DNA from: Harmonia axyridis
Lineage: Eukaryota; Arthropoda; Insecta; Coleoptera; Coccinellidae
Assembly (NCBI RefSeq): GCF_914767665.1
Contig: NC_059502.1
Span: 57,642,031-57,706,030, forward strand
Length of the DNA stretch: 64,000 bases
Direction of reading: 5' to 3'
Each line of letters begins with the position of its first letter. Within the stretch, counting starts at the first letter, position 1. A program made the position numbers and the translations under genes. The notes below the pieces were generated by a model. The model searched no databases. It was not told the DNA's origin and saw only the letters and a program-made list of their open reading frames with translations. Positions 45,058 to 56,140 of this stretch are shown here, piece by piece.

Positions 45058-46399
45058 ATATTTCTAATATCCTGTGATGATATTTCTTGAATTAAAAATT
45101 TGCACGCTATCAGCACATTCTCCTAGTTCGAAAATTTGAATACGGATCACATTTAGGATTTCGTGAAAAAGCGAACAAAATGCCGACTACACATATTTTT
45201 TCAGTTTTTTTTTTGGATATTGTGAAAACTATCAGGAATAATGCAATAGTTGAGACAGATAGTCATTCAGAATTGAAAAGGGTCCAGCTTTCCAGAAATA
45301 GCCATTAAAATTTAGGACACCTTGCATATCAATAGTTTTCATCATTTGATTAGTTGATTCGAACCAAAATCCAGAAATTCGGAAAAAAAAATATTGAAGT
45401 TATTGAATCGTTTTCTTTCATTGATATTCGTTAAAATGCCGCTAGTGTGATGAAGTCGAAATTTCATTTGGGTCATGGTTAACCGGAAATCAAATATTGA
45501 GTCTGGAAAATATTCACAACATATTTGAGAAACCAGATGTGGAATTAATAAACACGAGATTCTGCTATATTTACTTTTCTTGGTGGAGACACAAATAAAC
45601 TACATATTCAATAATCGCATTTCTTCCATCGAATATCTATTCAACTGATGTCTTCCCACGACGTATGATATTACGTCGTTTCCACATTTCCATGTAACAT
45701 ATTAGCTGCACACTCGATTCATGTGACACCATGGAAGTTTACATTATGTTCCTAGTGTGTGAAACATTCATTCCTTTTCAGAAAGCTTTCAAGTTCTCCT
45801 GCCTAATCGGGAAATACTTACAGCCACCTTTGTGAGAATGAATTTGTATCTACTTTTATTCCACTCATGTGCATGAAAGTAGCTAGACATTTTACCGTAA
45901 GAAATTCACTTCGCATTTATATAGGATGTTTCCAATTTCCGATCAATTCATGTATTCGGAAGCATATATGGTGAACTACATCACATAGATTCACAAGTGT
46001 TGCATCACTGTATATCTCCGAAAGTGTATAAGTAGGGTAGAAGGAAGCACGTCTTTCAACCAAATTTTAATAAAAGCCTCTCTTATTGCTTCCAAGTCAG
46101 GAACGCATTGATTTTACTTTATAATTGTCCCATATATTGTGGCCAATTTTCAGCAAAAAAGTTTATTATTCACCAGAAAATTTCAGTGTTATTATTAAAA
46201 AGTTGATGTTGAAGTGCACTTATGAGCATTACGGGGGTAGATTTGAACACAGGACATTGAAACAATATTTTTCAGTCAAATAATACTCAAAAGAGATCTG
46301 TTATGAGAAATTACTATCGTTTGTCGTATTGGGTATGATTGAAACAAAATGATGATGATGATGATGAAAATCCTGAACAAACTGACGTGATTAATACAA
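45058..46399. other. no recognised gene
   Basis: About 1.3 kb of AT-rich sequence with a short GAT repeat near 46351-46365. No coding or repeat structure that I can support. Confidence 0.4.
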
Positions 46400-47860
46400 T
46401 CGTAGGTACCTGGCAAATTTAGAGTGAATATCGATAGTACAAGGTCGACGATCAGAAAAATTGAAGTCGGAGTTCCCCAAAGATCGGTGATAGGTCCGCT
46501 GCTATTCAACTTATACGTGGCAGACATACCAAAAATTAATAGATTCAAGATTGCCAAGTTTGCAGATGACACCGCTGTTCACAGTAGAATTCGGAAAACA
46601 ATTACTAGGCAGTTATACAGGGTGTCTCGTAAAGACCACGTCAAACCGAGGGAGAATGTAGATCAAAGGATAACCCACCTGCTATGACAAAATTCCCATT
46701 ATAAAAGTCTTACTGTTTTCGAGATATTTTATTCAATAGTTTTGTCTTCACGGTTGGTACAATTTTACACCTTTTTGGTTATTTTTTTCCAGAAAAATAT
46801 TGCTGAAGAATTATTTCAACGTTTACATTAAAAACATTTTCCGAACATTTTACAGGGTGCCTGTGAGAAATATTTTTATTGAAAATTTTGGTAGTCTATT
46901 CTTTCGTTCATGAAGCTTAGACAGTCGTAGTGAAACCGAAATATACTGAGCTACTGCTGCATGCACATTACACCAATAAGTTGTCTATTTTATGGTGGTT
47001 TCAAAAAGGCATCACACAAGTTAATTGTTATTCAAAGAAAAAAGAAATGGCAGTTTCTATTAAAATTTATTATTTTCAAAAAAAAAAAATTCCCAAACGG
47101 TAAGACTTTTATAATGGGAATTTCGTCATAGCAGGTGGATTCTCCTTTGATCTACATTCTCCCTCGGTTTGACGTGGTCTTTACGAGACACCCTGTAGAT
47201 AGACCTAGATAAACTAATGGAAAACTTCAAGAAATGGAGATTCAAAGTAAATATGGCGAAAACAGTTGCAACTTACTTAGAAGGAATAACAGTAAAGAAA
47301 GAGAAAGCAGGAAACGTCAAAATAGAAAATCAGACGATAGTATGGAAAAAAAAGCAAAATAACTGGGAGTAATGCTAGATGAAAAAATGAAAATTAACAA
47401 ACAGATAGAAAAAAACAGAAAAAAGGCAAGGCTCGGGTGACTGTACCCACTGCTCAATCCAAAAAGTAAACGTTCCTTAGAAAACAAGATGAAGATAATA
47501 AAAATAGTGCTTATGCAGGAGTAACCTGGTACAATACGAAAGACAGTAATAAAGATCAGATGCAAAATACATAAAATACAGTGGCCAGAACAGCGGTTGA
47601 CGCCCCATGGTATATATACATATAAACAACCAACACATCAGAGAAGAATTGAAAATTGAAACTATTGAGAAAAAAGTTCACAAACAAATAAAGAAGAAAA
47701 TAGAGTCGCTGATAGAGCATGAGAATAAGGAATTAAAAAAGATACTTCAAATCAAAATAAGAATGATAGATAAGAGGAAATACCTCTTTCAAAGAACCAA
47801 ATAGAAGAAAAAAGTAACATGCAGTAGGGAGAAAAGTCTCCCAATTAGACAACAGTAGGA
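46400..47860 (+). pseudogene. Jockey-type LINE, reverse transcriptase and C-terminus, interrupted
   Basis: The plus-strand frame reads PGKFRVNIDSTRSTIRKIEV, GVPQRSVIGPLLFNLYVADI and an intact catalytic box (KFADDTAVHSRIRKT), then runs into an inserted TIR element at 46618. Beyond it (from 47198) coding resumes: DLDKLMENFKKWRFKVNMAK, LGVMLDEKMKINKQIEKNRK, LYPLLNPKSKRSLENKMKII, and a lysine-rich end to about 47804. Several stops occur. The order matches Jockey-group ORF2 after the palm. The 5' part is missing. Confidence 0.8.
46618..47195. mobile_element. TA-flanked element with CAGGGTGTCTCGTAAAG ends
   Basis: The terminal inverted repeats are about 100 bp. The left runs CAGGGTGTCTCGTAAAGACC ACGTCAAACCGAGGGAGAAT, then to CTATGACAAAATTCCCATTA. 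The right is the inverse with few changes. TA lies at both sides. The insertion splits the LINE at 46400-47860 and removal rejoins its frame. The 380-bp interior has no coding motif. Confidence 0.88.
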
Positions 47861-48229
47861 AATCTGAGAAAATAAAGTAGAGGCGTAGAAAATAAAATTT
47901 CAGTCCTTATACAAAAGGAAGACCTGAGAACTCTAATAGTCACTAACTTTTGAACCTTCTTCAATTAGAGCACATTCAATCTCCCTTATCACTCTTCGAT
48001 TCATATCGGCTGTCAAAATCGTAAAATTCAACTGCTTTCACTAACGAAATACTCGCACTAAAAATGTGATTCAGAAAAACCTCATTCTGGCACAAAATAT
48101 AAGACGAATCAGAAATAAAAACATTGATAAACCAACCTCCAAAAAATCGTTGATTTTGAAAATATGTCCTTCATATGGAGAATGAGGTGATTTTTTTTTT
48201 GTTCTGGTTCCCACGAAAGGAGATAACCT
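47861..48229. other. no recognised gene
   Basis: Spacer between two LINE remnants. Nothing supportable. Confidence 0.4.
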
Positions 48230-48464
48230 ATAATGTTCAGAGAACATCGTGAGAACCAAGGGAAAGAAGGTAGGAATTGGTGTTCTTTTTGAATTTATGA
48301 AGGTTATATGCCTCGGGGAACACCTCCCTAGACAATGTGTTCCAGAACCTTGCTGTTCGTTGGATGAACGAGTCTTTGAAAATAGATATTCTGCAGGTCT
48401 CCAACGCGACCACAAAGGGGTGTGAAGACTGAACTTGACGGGTTAACCTCGAAGAGACTGCCAA
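48230..48464 (-). pseudogene. LINE ORF2 C-terminal tail
   Basis: The minus-strand frame of 75 codons reads MAVSSRLTRQVQSSHPFVVA, then CRISIFKDSFIQRTARFWNT, LSREVFPEAYNLHKFKKNTN and SYLL. The pattern S-F-x-x-R-T-x-x-x-W-N-x-L-x-x-x-V-F-P-x-x-Y-N-L-x-x-F-K is the usual C-terminal end of insect Jockey/I-group LINE proteins. There is no upstream reverse transcriptase, so it is a 5'-truncated stub. Confidence 0.7.
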
Positions 48465-48999
48465 AGGAGGATACTACACTTTTGAATCAATTTGTATCAG
48501 GAGATTAAATATACATTTAATCTTAATTGGTTTATTATTTCAGTTAATGAATCCAACCGCCTCAGAACCCATTTTCCATGGATAATCCAAAATAAGACAA
48601 CACCCTACTTATATAACAGAGTATTTGAACATACCTAAGGCGCAAAAATATCATCAAGATACCGCGTCATCATATTAATTTTTTTCGGAGAATTCGGAGA
48701 TACTTCTCCTAAAATACAACCAAATTACTAATATTTTTGGGGGAATTGATCTAACACAAAGATGCGGGGAATACGTATTAGCATATATATCATCTTGAGT
48801 TATCGTGCAGGGAACTGTATTTGAGTGTATGTAGAAGTTCGAATAAACTGCTCTACAAAAGTTACGACATTTTGAGAAAACGTTGACTCTTTTACCAATT
48901 TTTCTAATATGAGAAATCTAAATGCTTCCTCAATTATCTAAATCATTTTTCTGCGTTACTTTATATGTTTCACAGTTTCAGGTGAAAGTTTAGTAAAGA
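48465..48999. other. no recognised gene
   Basis: AT-rich spacer. Nothing supportable. Confidence 0.4.
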
Positions 49000-49690
49000 G
49001 TGTAGCCTCCTCGACCATCAATCAAGGTTAACAATGCTTTGGCATATTTTCGAACAGATTGTTGAAATACTTCTCTCCAAAATTGCGGTAAAACCCTACT
49101 GATTTCTTGAAGTGTATGTAGAGGTGGTTGATGAGAATCCAAAGGTCGTTGTAGCTAATCTCTCTTGCGTGTTCAAATTCGGAATACCATAGATTTCCAG
49201 AACTTCATCGACAATTCTCGTACGAAAGAACTTCCTGAACCGATCTGAAGCGATTTCTGGACACCAAAGGATGGGTCCATCACCAAACACGCTGACTTTC
49301 CGAAAACCGTTCATATCTCAGCTCATCGTTTCACGTGTTCATTGGCCCATTCCAATCAAAGTCGCATATGATATTGAATTAGTGGAATCCTCAAAGTCTT
49401 CAACGAACTGTTTAAATCGAAACCAAAACACCAGAAGCGTTCAAAATCCGATGTTGCATGATTCGACAAGTACCCAAAGATTCATCTGTACATGTAGACA
49501 CAGTCGGAGAGTGATCTTGGGCGTCCACACCTCGGTCTTTCGGTTACGTTTCCATTTTCTCGATAACGATGGAGGAGTCGGGATATTATGCTTTCACTAA
49601 AATTTGCAACATCTCTCTGATTCCCTCCCGTCTCGATCATACCAATGATCCTATTGGCTTCACCCGCATTATAAGTTAAGTCTAGGTATT
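49000..49690 (-). pseudogene. Tc1-like transposase, decayed
   Basis: The minus strand begins with an HTH domain: EANRIIGMIETGGNQRDVAN, SESIISRLLHRYRENGNVTE, RPRCGRPRSLSD. It ends with blocks corresponding to HPPLHTLQEISRVL, FWREVFQQSVRKYAKALLTL and a GRGGYTL tail near 49000-49110. HTH plus GRPR box and C-terminal HPPLxTLQEL are typical Tc1-group features. Much of the catalytic part is missing or scrambled, and the frames shift. Confidence 0.65.
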
Positions 49691-49889
49691 ATTGCAAAAC
49701 AAATTTTCAGATTTTGCATCGAAGTTGATTGTAAGAACGTAAAACAAAAATTGGTCCAAAGTTCTTCGAAACGCAAACGACAAGAACTAATTATCCATCG
49801 TGCTATTCAAATGACTTAATTACTCAAATAAATCAGTACTCAAAAATCAGTACCTAAAAATCTACAGAAATCACAAATTACTTTTCTAT

Positions 49890-51490
49890 ATCGAGCGTTT
49901 CAAAAGTCTGAGACGATTGGTTAAGCGCGGTGTTGAATTTTCCTACAGAGAGTTCATTCAAAATTCAAAAGAATGATTTTAAGAGAAATCCTAGGGGATT
50001 TTGGAACTACGTAAATTCTAAAAAAAACAAGTCTCGAATTCCCGGACATTTACACTTTGATAAGGAGACTTTAACAACTTCCGAGTCGATTGTCGATTGT
50101 TAACATTTGCAAAAAAATGTTAAGTAGAATAGTATACTTCAAGAATGACGATAATCTGTCAGATTTCAACAGTGGAAATGAGGAGCTCCAACAGTTTTTC
50201 AAACATTTTTTACGTTTTCGTGGATCTTATCATAACAGCATCCAAAAGCCTTAAGAACAAATTGACTGGGACCAGATGGTATCCAGACTCGTACAGTCTC
50301 ATATAGATTTGTTCGCCCACCCTCTATGTATTACATATAATTTGATGATAAAATCCTACATTTTTCCGAATAACTGGAAAATTTCGCGCATTTTCCCAAT
50401 TTTAAAGTCGGGAAAGAATTCGGAGATAGTTTTGTCTGATGTAATTTATGACCACTTTCGAACATCATTATCTGAGTATCAACACGGTTTTGTCAGGTCT
50501 CGGAGCACTGTATCGAATCTATGTATATTCACACAATATGTTTCCAAGTCACTCAATTCTCGAAATCAGGTGGATGAGGTGTATACAGGCAAGGCCGATC
50601 GTGTCTCGCATCAACAACTGTTGAGGAAGCTGTCCAACTTTGGTATTGCGGGTGCTCTCCTGTCTCTGTTCATCAATGACATTTCGGATATTTTGTTTCC
50701 AAAACTTACTTTTTGCGGATGGTTTAAATATTTACAGGGAGATTGTCTATTGTTGCAAGGTGACCTCGACAGATTGCATACATGGTGTGTGGAGAATAAG
50801 TTATTCCTAAATATAGATAAATGTAAAACTATGACGTTTACTAGGAGGCCATCCCCTATTGTTCATGATTACCACCTTAATAACATGCTATTACGAAAAG
50901 TAAATGAGTCAAGGGACCTGGGTATTGTTTTCGATCCGAAACTCGCATTTTCTTCCCATATTGGAGATAAAACGGCAAAGTGCTATGAGGATGATGGATT
51001 TTGTGATCCGTAATTGTAGGGAATTTTGATCCTTTGAAGCAATTTCTTCTGTGTACCAAGCTTTGGTGAGGAGTAAATTGACATATTATAGTTCTGTGTG
51101 GAAACCTTGACAGGCAAAATATGTATCTTGCATTGAGGGTGTACAGAGGAGGTTTCTCAAATTCGGTTTTCTGAGAAAACATGGTTTTTATCTCGATAGA
51201 GGATATACAGTTACGACTCTCTCTTGGATGAGTTCAATTCAATTTCGCTTAGAAAGGTCTGCGAAATTAATGATTTGGTCTTTCTTTATATGATAATTCA
51301 CGGTCGGATCGATTCAACAATTCTTCTTCCGTCGATATATTTTAATGTTCCTCGTTTTACATCCAGATCACATTCGAATTTTCATATTGGCGTACCTAAT
51401 ACTCAGCATCATTTTTATTGTCCATTTACGTCAATGTGCTGGAGATATAACAATCTTCAGAGTGTGGATATATTTTATATATCAATATAG
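49890..51490 (+). pseudogene. Jockey-type LINE, reverse transcriptase with internal deletions
   Basis: Coding starts with FERFKSLRRLVKRGVEFSYR, passes through RNPRGFWNYVNSKKNKSRIP, and continues in a 245-codon frame (50276-51013). That frame has WKISRIFPILKSGKNSEI, LSEYQHGFVRSRSTVSNLCI and DRVSHQQLLRKLSNFGIAGA, then jumps to LSLFINDISDILFP. The jump removes the palm segment with the GVPQGS motif. The following box reads TFCGWFKY where relatives have F-A-D-D. LDRLHTWCVENKLFLNIDKC and later C-terminal blocks to about 51490 survive. The element is dead but long. Confidence 0.8.
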
Positions 51491-51849
51491 GCACTCATTG
51501 TTCAGTGCACTTCAGAATTAAATTTTATTTGTTATATTTTTGTAGTAGGCTTATCGCGATTTGTTTCTTTTGATATTATAATCATTGTATACTTTTATAA
51601 GATAGATTAATTATGTACACCAGTAATTGGGATTCAGATATAAAACAGCAAAAAAATTTCAATGTCACTCGCTATGTGAGAAAAAATGTTGAATAGTAAT
51701 TCGGAAAAAGCGAATAAGCAAATTTGGTATGGTTTTCATGATATGTTGAAAGCGGAATATTAAAAAATTTTCATATCCACTTGATGAAATAATATTTTTG
51801 ATAGAACAATAACACTGATTTCTAGGTACTGAATATAATTCCGATTCTT

Positions 51850-52470
51850 CTTCTTCTTCTTAATTTAAGCCTAGGGCTTCTATATTCCACTTTAGTCCTC
51901 GGTGGAGGTAGATATCCAGGAGTCTTTCCAGCGCTTAGGGGCTCTGCCGACTGGTCTTCTGGTACCTGGGATTCCGTCTCGGGCTATCCTAGCAATTCTG
52001 CCTGCGTCCATTCTGCTGACGTGGTCGTTCCAATATCGTCGTCGTTTTCTTCCCCATTTAGCTATGTCCTGAGTCTGGCATTCCTCTCGGATGGCTGTGT
52101 TCCTCTTCCTATCTCTCAGCGTGTATCCAGATATGGTTCTCAGTATCTTCATTTCTGTCGTTCTTAGGATGGATTTTGTCCTCTTGTTGTCTGCTCGAGT
52201 TTCTATGCCGTACGTCATGATGGGTCGAACACAAGTTTTGTAGATCCTGGCTTTCGAATGTTTACTCATATGTTTGTTGTTGAATATGACGTCGCGAAGT
52301 GCACCGGCAACCCTACATGCTTTATCTGCCTGTTTACGAACCTCGTGTGTTCTATCTTGGTTCGAGGATATCTCCACGCCAAGATAACTGAACGACATAA
52401 CTTGTTCTATAGGTTGGTCTGCAATGACAAGTTTGCATCGTTTTGGTTCTTTGCTTATGACCATTGATTT
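51850..52470 (-). pseudogene. RTE-type LINE, 3' end with open frame and microsatellite tail
   Basis: A minus-strand frame of 190 codons (51892-52464) is open throughout. It reads LVIADQPIEQVMSFSYLGVE, ARIYKTCVRPIMTYGIETRA, EMKILRTISGYTLRDRKRNT, WNDHVSRMDAGRIARIARDG, RRPVGRAPKRWKDSWISTST, ED and a stop. This is the region after the reverse transcriptase in RTE-clade LINEs, whose 3' end is followed here by an AAGAAG-type run (CTTCTTCTTCTT near 51845-51860 on the plus strand). It is a 5'-truncated but little-damaged copy, younger than most LINEs here. Confidence 0.85.
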
Positions 52471-52652
52471 TGTTTTTGTAATTCCGATTCATTTCAATAA
52501 ATTCCAGAACTCCTGTTTATTCTGCTGAACTGAAAAATGTGGAACACTCATCCAACTGGTATGTTTTCAACAAAATAATGTAATAATTAAACAGTACATA
52601 TTTTTCTTTTACAAGTACTGAGGTGGTCACACCTTTTTCTGGACGGTAAGAC

Positions 52653-52895
52653 TTGGAAAAAAGAACATTATTTTATTACATCAAAAATTCATTCAATATA
52701 AACAATATTCAAGGAATTGTTGATATCGAGCAAAATATATTGAACACAGTATTGAACGATGTAGGTATCGAAAATATCAGAGAGATACCTACATTTTGCT
52801 TGATATTGAGTAAAAAAACCCTCATTAATGAATATCAACAATTTCTCAACTATTCTCTTGTTTGCATCGAAGAAATTCTTGATGGAATAAAATAA
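52653..52895 (+). other. small open frame of 80 codons, unidentified
   Basis: From MEKRTLFYYIKNSFNINNIQ to CIEEILDGIK and a TAA, the frame is open in AT-rich DNA. I recognise no family. Within it lies an inverted repeat: ATGTAGGTATC and GATACCTACAT, 11 bp perfect with a 14-nt loop (about 52757-52792). A further pairing of GATATCGAGCAAAAT with ATTTTGCTTGATATT extends it outward. The hairpin could be the reason the frame looks structured. Coding status is doubtful. Confidence 0.25.
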
Positions 52896-53534
52896 TGACT
52901 TTTCTCAAGTTTGACTCGTAAAAAAGTACTATGAGGGGGAATATAGAGGATACTTATGAGTATACAATGCATAATGCAGCACCTCTGATGGTTTTGATGT
53001 TAAATTTGTCTGTTTTTCGTCCTGTTGTTTCTGACTGAATTTCTACAATTGAAATTTTTGTTGAACAAGCTTAAAATGCCGCTGCTGTGGAGCCCTAGGC
53101 GATCGCCTACCCTTCCTACCCCTAGCAACGGCCCTGTATTATGTCAGCTGTTGAATTCACATTCGTCTAGCTGTAAATCAAAAAAGAACATAACGAAACT
53201 GTCAACTCTGGTTACTATAATGATCTCGTTGGGGAAATACCGCGATGCCGTCAGTATTTATGCGATGGAATAGAGGCGAAGGTAAAATCATTTTCATGTT
53301 GTATTTTTGTGAACATCAACAACTGGTTCACCTTTTCATGTGGCAAGAATTCGATCGAAAGATTGAAATGAGTAGAATTCAAAATCGAAATTATAATACG
53401 CCATAAATACAAAAGAGACAGGAATTCCTCAAATCCATTGTTCCAAAATTAATATATACTAACTGAGAAAGAAACACCCAGAAGGAGCTGTTTAAATTTT
53501 TGTTTTGTTTTTTTTTGTAAAACATAGCATAGTA
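52896..53534. other. no recognised gene
   Basis: The words CCCTAGGCGATCGCCTA and AACGGCCCTG (about 53092-53136) resemble ends of insect repeat elements. I can support nothing else. Confidence 0.35.
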
Positions 53535-54755
53535 TAGCAAGGAGTGAATGATTGAATTTGGAGAAGAAAATCGTGAAGGTTTTTTCACGTGAACAATTTT
53601 TGTTACTTAACTATATTGTAGGTACCTAGTCTTTTTTTGCAAGTTGTTTGAATTTTGCTAAAAACCAGCTGTTCGAGGAGATCCAAAGTCGATGTTTAGT
53701 TGTTATTGAAATGCCTAAAGCACGTATACGCGGAATTCATCACCATCTGAGTTAATTTGAAAGATGTCGAATTATTGGTCTACGGGAGGCGGGGTTGTCA
53801 TTTCGAGAAATCGCTAACCGTACTAATAGAAATCCAACTACTGTTATGAGATGTTGTCAAGCGTGGTTTGATGATGCCCAAAATCGAAGAAGAGTAGGCC
53901 GGCGAAGGGGTACAAATGAAGTTCAAGATCGACGTCTAAGACTTATGGTCATTAGAGACCGATTTGCGACAACTCGATCTTTGACTGATGCGTGGTTAGG
54001 AGAACATGTCCATCCTGTAACTGTCCGAATGGTTTACCGCCGGATAAGGTTCTTTTGGCCTGCATCATTATTGACGCCATCTTGTGTTACCTCTGATGGT
54101 TGAGCATTGCCGGCAACGATTACAGTGTTGCAGAAAACGTCAACATTGGAATGTGGAATGGCATCAGGTCGTCTTTTCTGATGAATCTCGATTCTCTTTG
54201 GGTGGACATGATGGCCGAAGAAGGGTCAGACGAAGTCGGGGAGTAAGACGTGAACCTCAGTGTGATTTACACCAGACAGTAGGCGTTATGGTATGAGGTG
54301 CTATTGCACATGCAAGTAGGTCACCTTTAGTCTTCATTCCAGGTAACATGACAGCTGCGTTACCTTCGAGAAATAGTAGAGCCATATGATAATGCCCGAC
54401 CTCATGTTGCCAGAGTTAGTTTAAACGTTTTCGAAGTGACCCATGTGAATCTTTTGCCATGGCCGCCCAGATCCCCCGATCTTTCGCACATGGAGCATAT
54501 TTGGGACGTCATGGGTAGAATGCTTGGAAATTTACCCCAGCCCCCACAGATTTTGGCGGCTTTAAGACATGAAGTACAGGTAGCTTGGGATAGTATCCCT
54601 GAAGAAGAAATAGACCATCTTATTGCATCAATGCCGAGACGTGTTGGGAAGTGTATAGATAATCGCGGTGGACAAACACATTATTAACAAATTCACTAAA
54701 AAAATGTAAACTCTTCGTTTTCTTTCTCCAAATTTCCATCATTTACTCCTTGCTA
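53535..54755 (+). mobile_element. Tc1-type element with both terminal repeats
   Basis: The ends are TAGCAAGGAGTGAATGATTG and, reversed, TAGCAAGGAGTAAATGATGG, followed in both by AATTTGGAGAA. TA lies at both sides. Length is 1.22 kb, shorter than a full element, because of a deletion in the transposase. Confidence 0.85.
53711..54687 (+). pseudogene. Tc1 transposase, frameshifted and deleted
   Basis: The start MPKAR is followed by IIGLREAGLSFREIANRTNR (first HTH), an AT-hook-like GRRRG, DRRLRLMVIRDRFATTRSLT and VHPVTVRMVYRRIR. After a frameshift come MVEHCRQRLQ, WNVEWHQVVFSDESRFSLGG (first catalytic D) and SRSPLVFIPGNMTA. A deletion then joins to PYDNARPHVARVSL (second catalytic D) and PWPPRSPDLSHMEHIWDVMG (catalytic E). 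The end is SMPRRVGKCIDNRGGQTHY and a TAA. At least three frame breaks make it inactive. All three catalytic positions are still readable. Confidence 0.85.
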
Positions 54756-55509
54756 TAGTATCTATATTTTACCAAAAAAAATAACTAATGATTCAATCAG
54801 GGATCAGAGGAATAGTAAATCGTATAGTTTTTGTGATCTATGAATATCAATAGAAGCGCGCAAATTGGGACGTAAGGAGGCATAGGCATTTTGGGTTTTG
54901 CAGGATTCTACACGAGACTTTTGGAAGTGCAAGTTGAAGTGGATTTCAATGAAATTTGTTATGTATATCCTATTTAGGTATATCAATATCCTCTTCCGAG
55001 GGCAGCACCTAGTCGTGCTTGTAGTGGGGGTGCTTGTAGTAACTGCCTGCTGTAAAGTAGGTAGTGAAATTAAGCCTAACCAGAAATCCCAGTCTGTTAC
55101 ATCCACCATATTCTAACCATCCCATGTTCCCCCAAACACCACATTCCTACCATTACCTCGCCAACTCCTAAAAACACCCTCAAATCTCTACCCTTTCAAG
55201 CGACATGTTCTAGCAGAACGAGCAACACGAGAATAGAAGCAGAGCCGGCTGGGTCCCCCAAAGTGGATTTGGACCAGACAGAGGCCATAAACTATTAATA
55301 GGTCTAGAAGAACGAGACACAAGAGGCTGAAAAGGAAGCAAGGAGATGATACATTAAAATAAATAATAATTAAAAAAAACAATCAATAATTCCCCTAAAA
55401 AACTCCCCTCCCATAACTTCCCTGCACGCACTAAGGCAGATCCTATGCTGTGAGGACTTGGGGTTTACGTTAGTTATGCTAGTTCGCACGATCCTTATTG
55501 GGTCGAGAC
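54756..55509. other. no recognised gene; repeat-like sequence at the right
   Basis: From about 55000 the sequence becomes GC-richer and looks like part of a repeat. It continues beyond the inserted element at 55510-55790 to about 56140. I recognise no protein motif in it. Confidence 0.4.
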
Positions 55510-55790
55510 CAGGCGCGGATCCAGGACCCACTTTTGGGGGGGGAACTTTTAGATACTCAAAATACTGAAAATGTGGACCCCAGACACTTCCGCCATTTTG
55601 GGACGTCATTTTTTGCCGTTCATTAATATGGGTTTTCACAATTTGTATTGAAGGTTGAATTAGAGCTGATCTTGTAATTATTTGAGCCTTAGTATGTCAA
55701 ATTCTAAGAGGGCCGGCAAAATTTAAGAGGTGCCCGGGCCATTTGGGGGGGGAACGTTCCCCCAGTTCCCCCCCCGTGGATCCGCGCCTG
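55510..55790. mobile_element. hAT-type mini-element (281 bp)
   Basis: The terminal repeats are CAGGCGCGGATCCAGGACCC and, reversed from the right, CAGGCGCGGATCCACGGGGG. Both sides carry the identical 8-bp direct repeat GTCGAGAC (55502-55509 and 55791-55798). TIRs beginning CAG-GCGCGGATCCA and an 8-bp duplication are characteristic of hAT non-autonomous elements. There is no coding capacity. Confidence 0.92.
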
Positions 55791-56140
55791 GTCGAGACCA
55801 GAGTAAAGAGGCGTGTCCTTGTGGAAGATTAAGTTCGAAGGAGGAGGCTTGGCGACCAAGTCTCTGCGGGGACTACCTCAGGCTTAAGTTCCGTAATCAG
55901 AGCTATGGGGGAAACCAGGGAACTCATTGATGGGTAGTCGCCTCACGCTTTTTGGGCTACCTATTGACCACCAGAAACGAATTGCTTCTACCCTATCCCA
56001 CACTCTTTAGGGTGGAACAGCGTTAGACAAAGACGGGCATTACGCCGTAAAGTATCAAACCCTTGGTGAGCCGGACGCACTGAGGCTGAGGGCGCAAGAG
56101 GAAGGTTGGCCTTCCTTTGTGCATCTTATGAATCGATAAC
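55791..56140. repeat. unidentified repeat-like sequence that received the hAT mini-element
   Basis: Together with about 55380-55509 this forms a single GC-richer sequence once the inserted element is removed. On the plus strand it holds CTGCGGGGACTACCTCAGGC, GGTGAGCCGGACGCACTGAG and similar words unlike the AT-rich surroundings. It may be the untranslated end of a LINE. No protein motif was found. Confidence 0.4.

Noticed and set aside
47607..47804. lysine/isoleucine-rich 65-codon frame as a host peptide
   Set aside because: It is in line with the preceding LINE coding sequence and fits its C-terminal end.
52973..53273. 82-codon frame at 53025-53273 as a gene
   Set aside because: It passes through repeat-end words (CCCTAGGCGATCGCC and AACGGCCCTG) and shows no domain.
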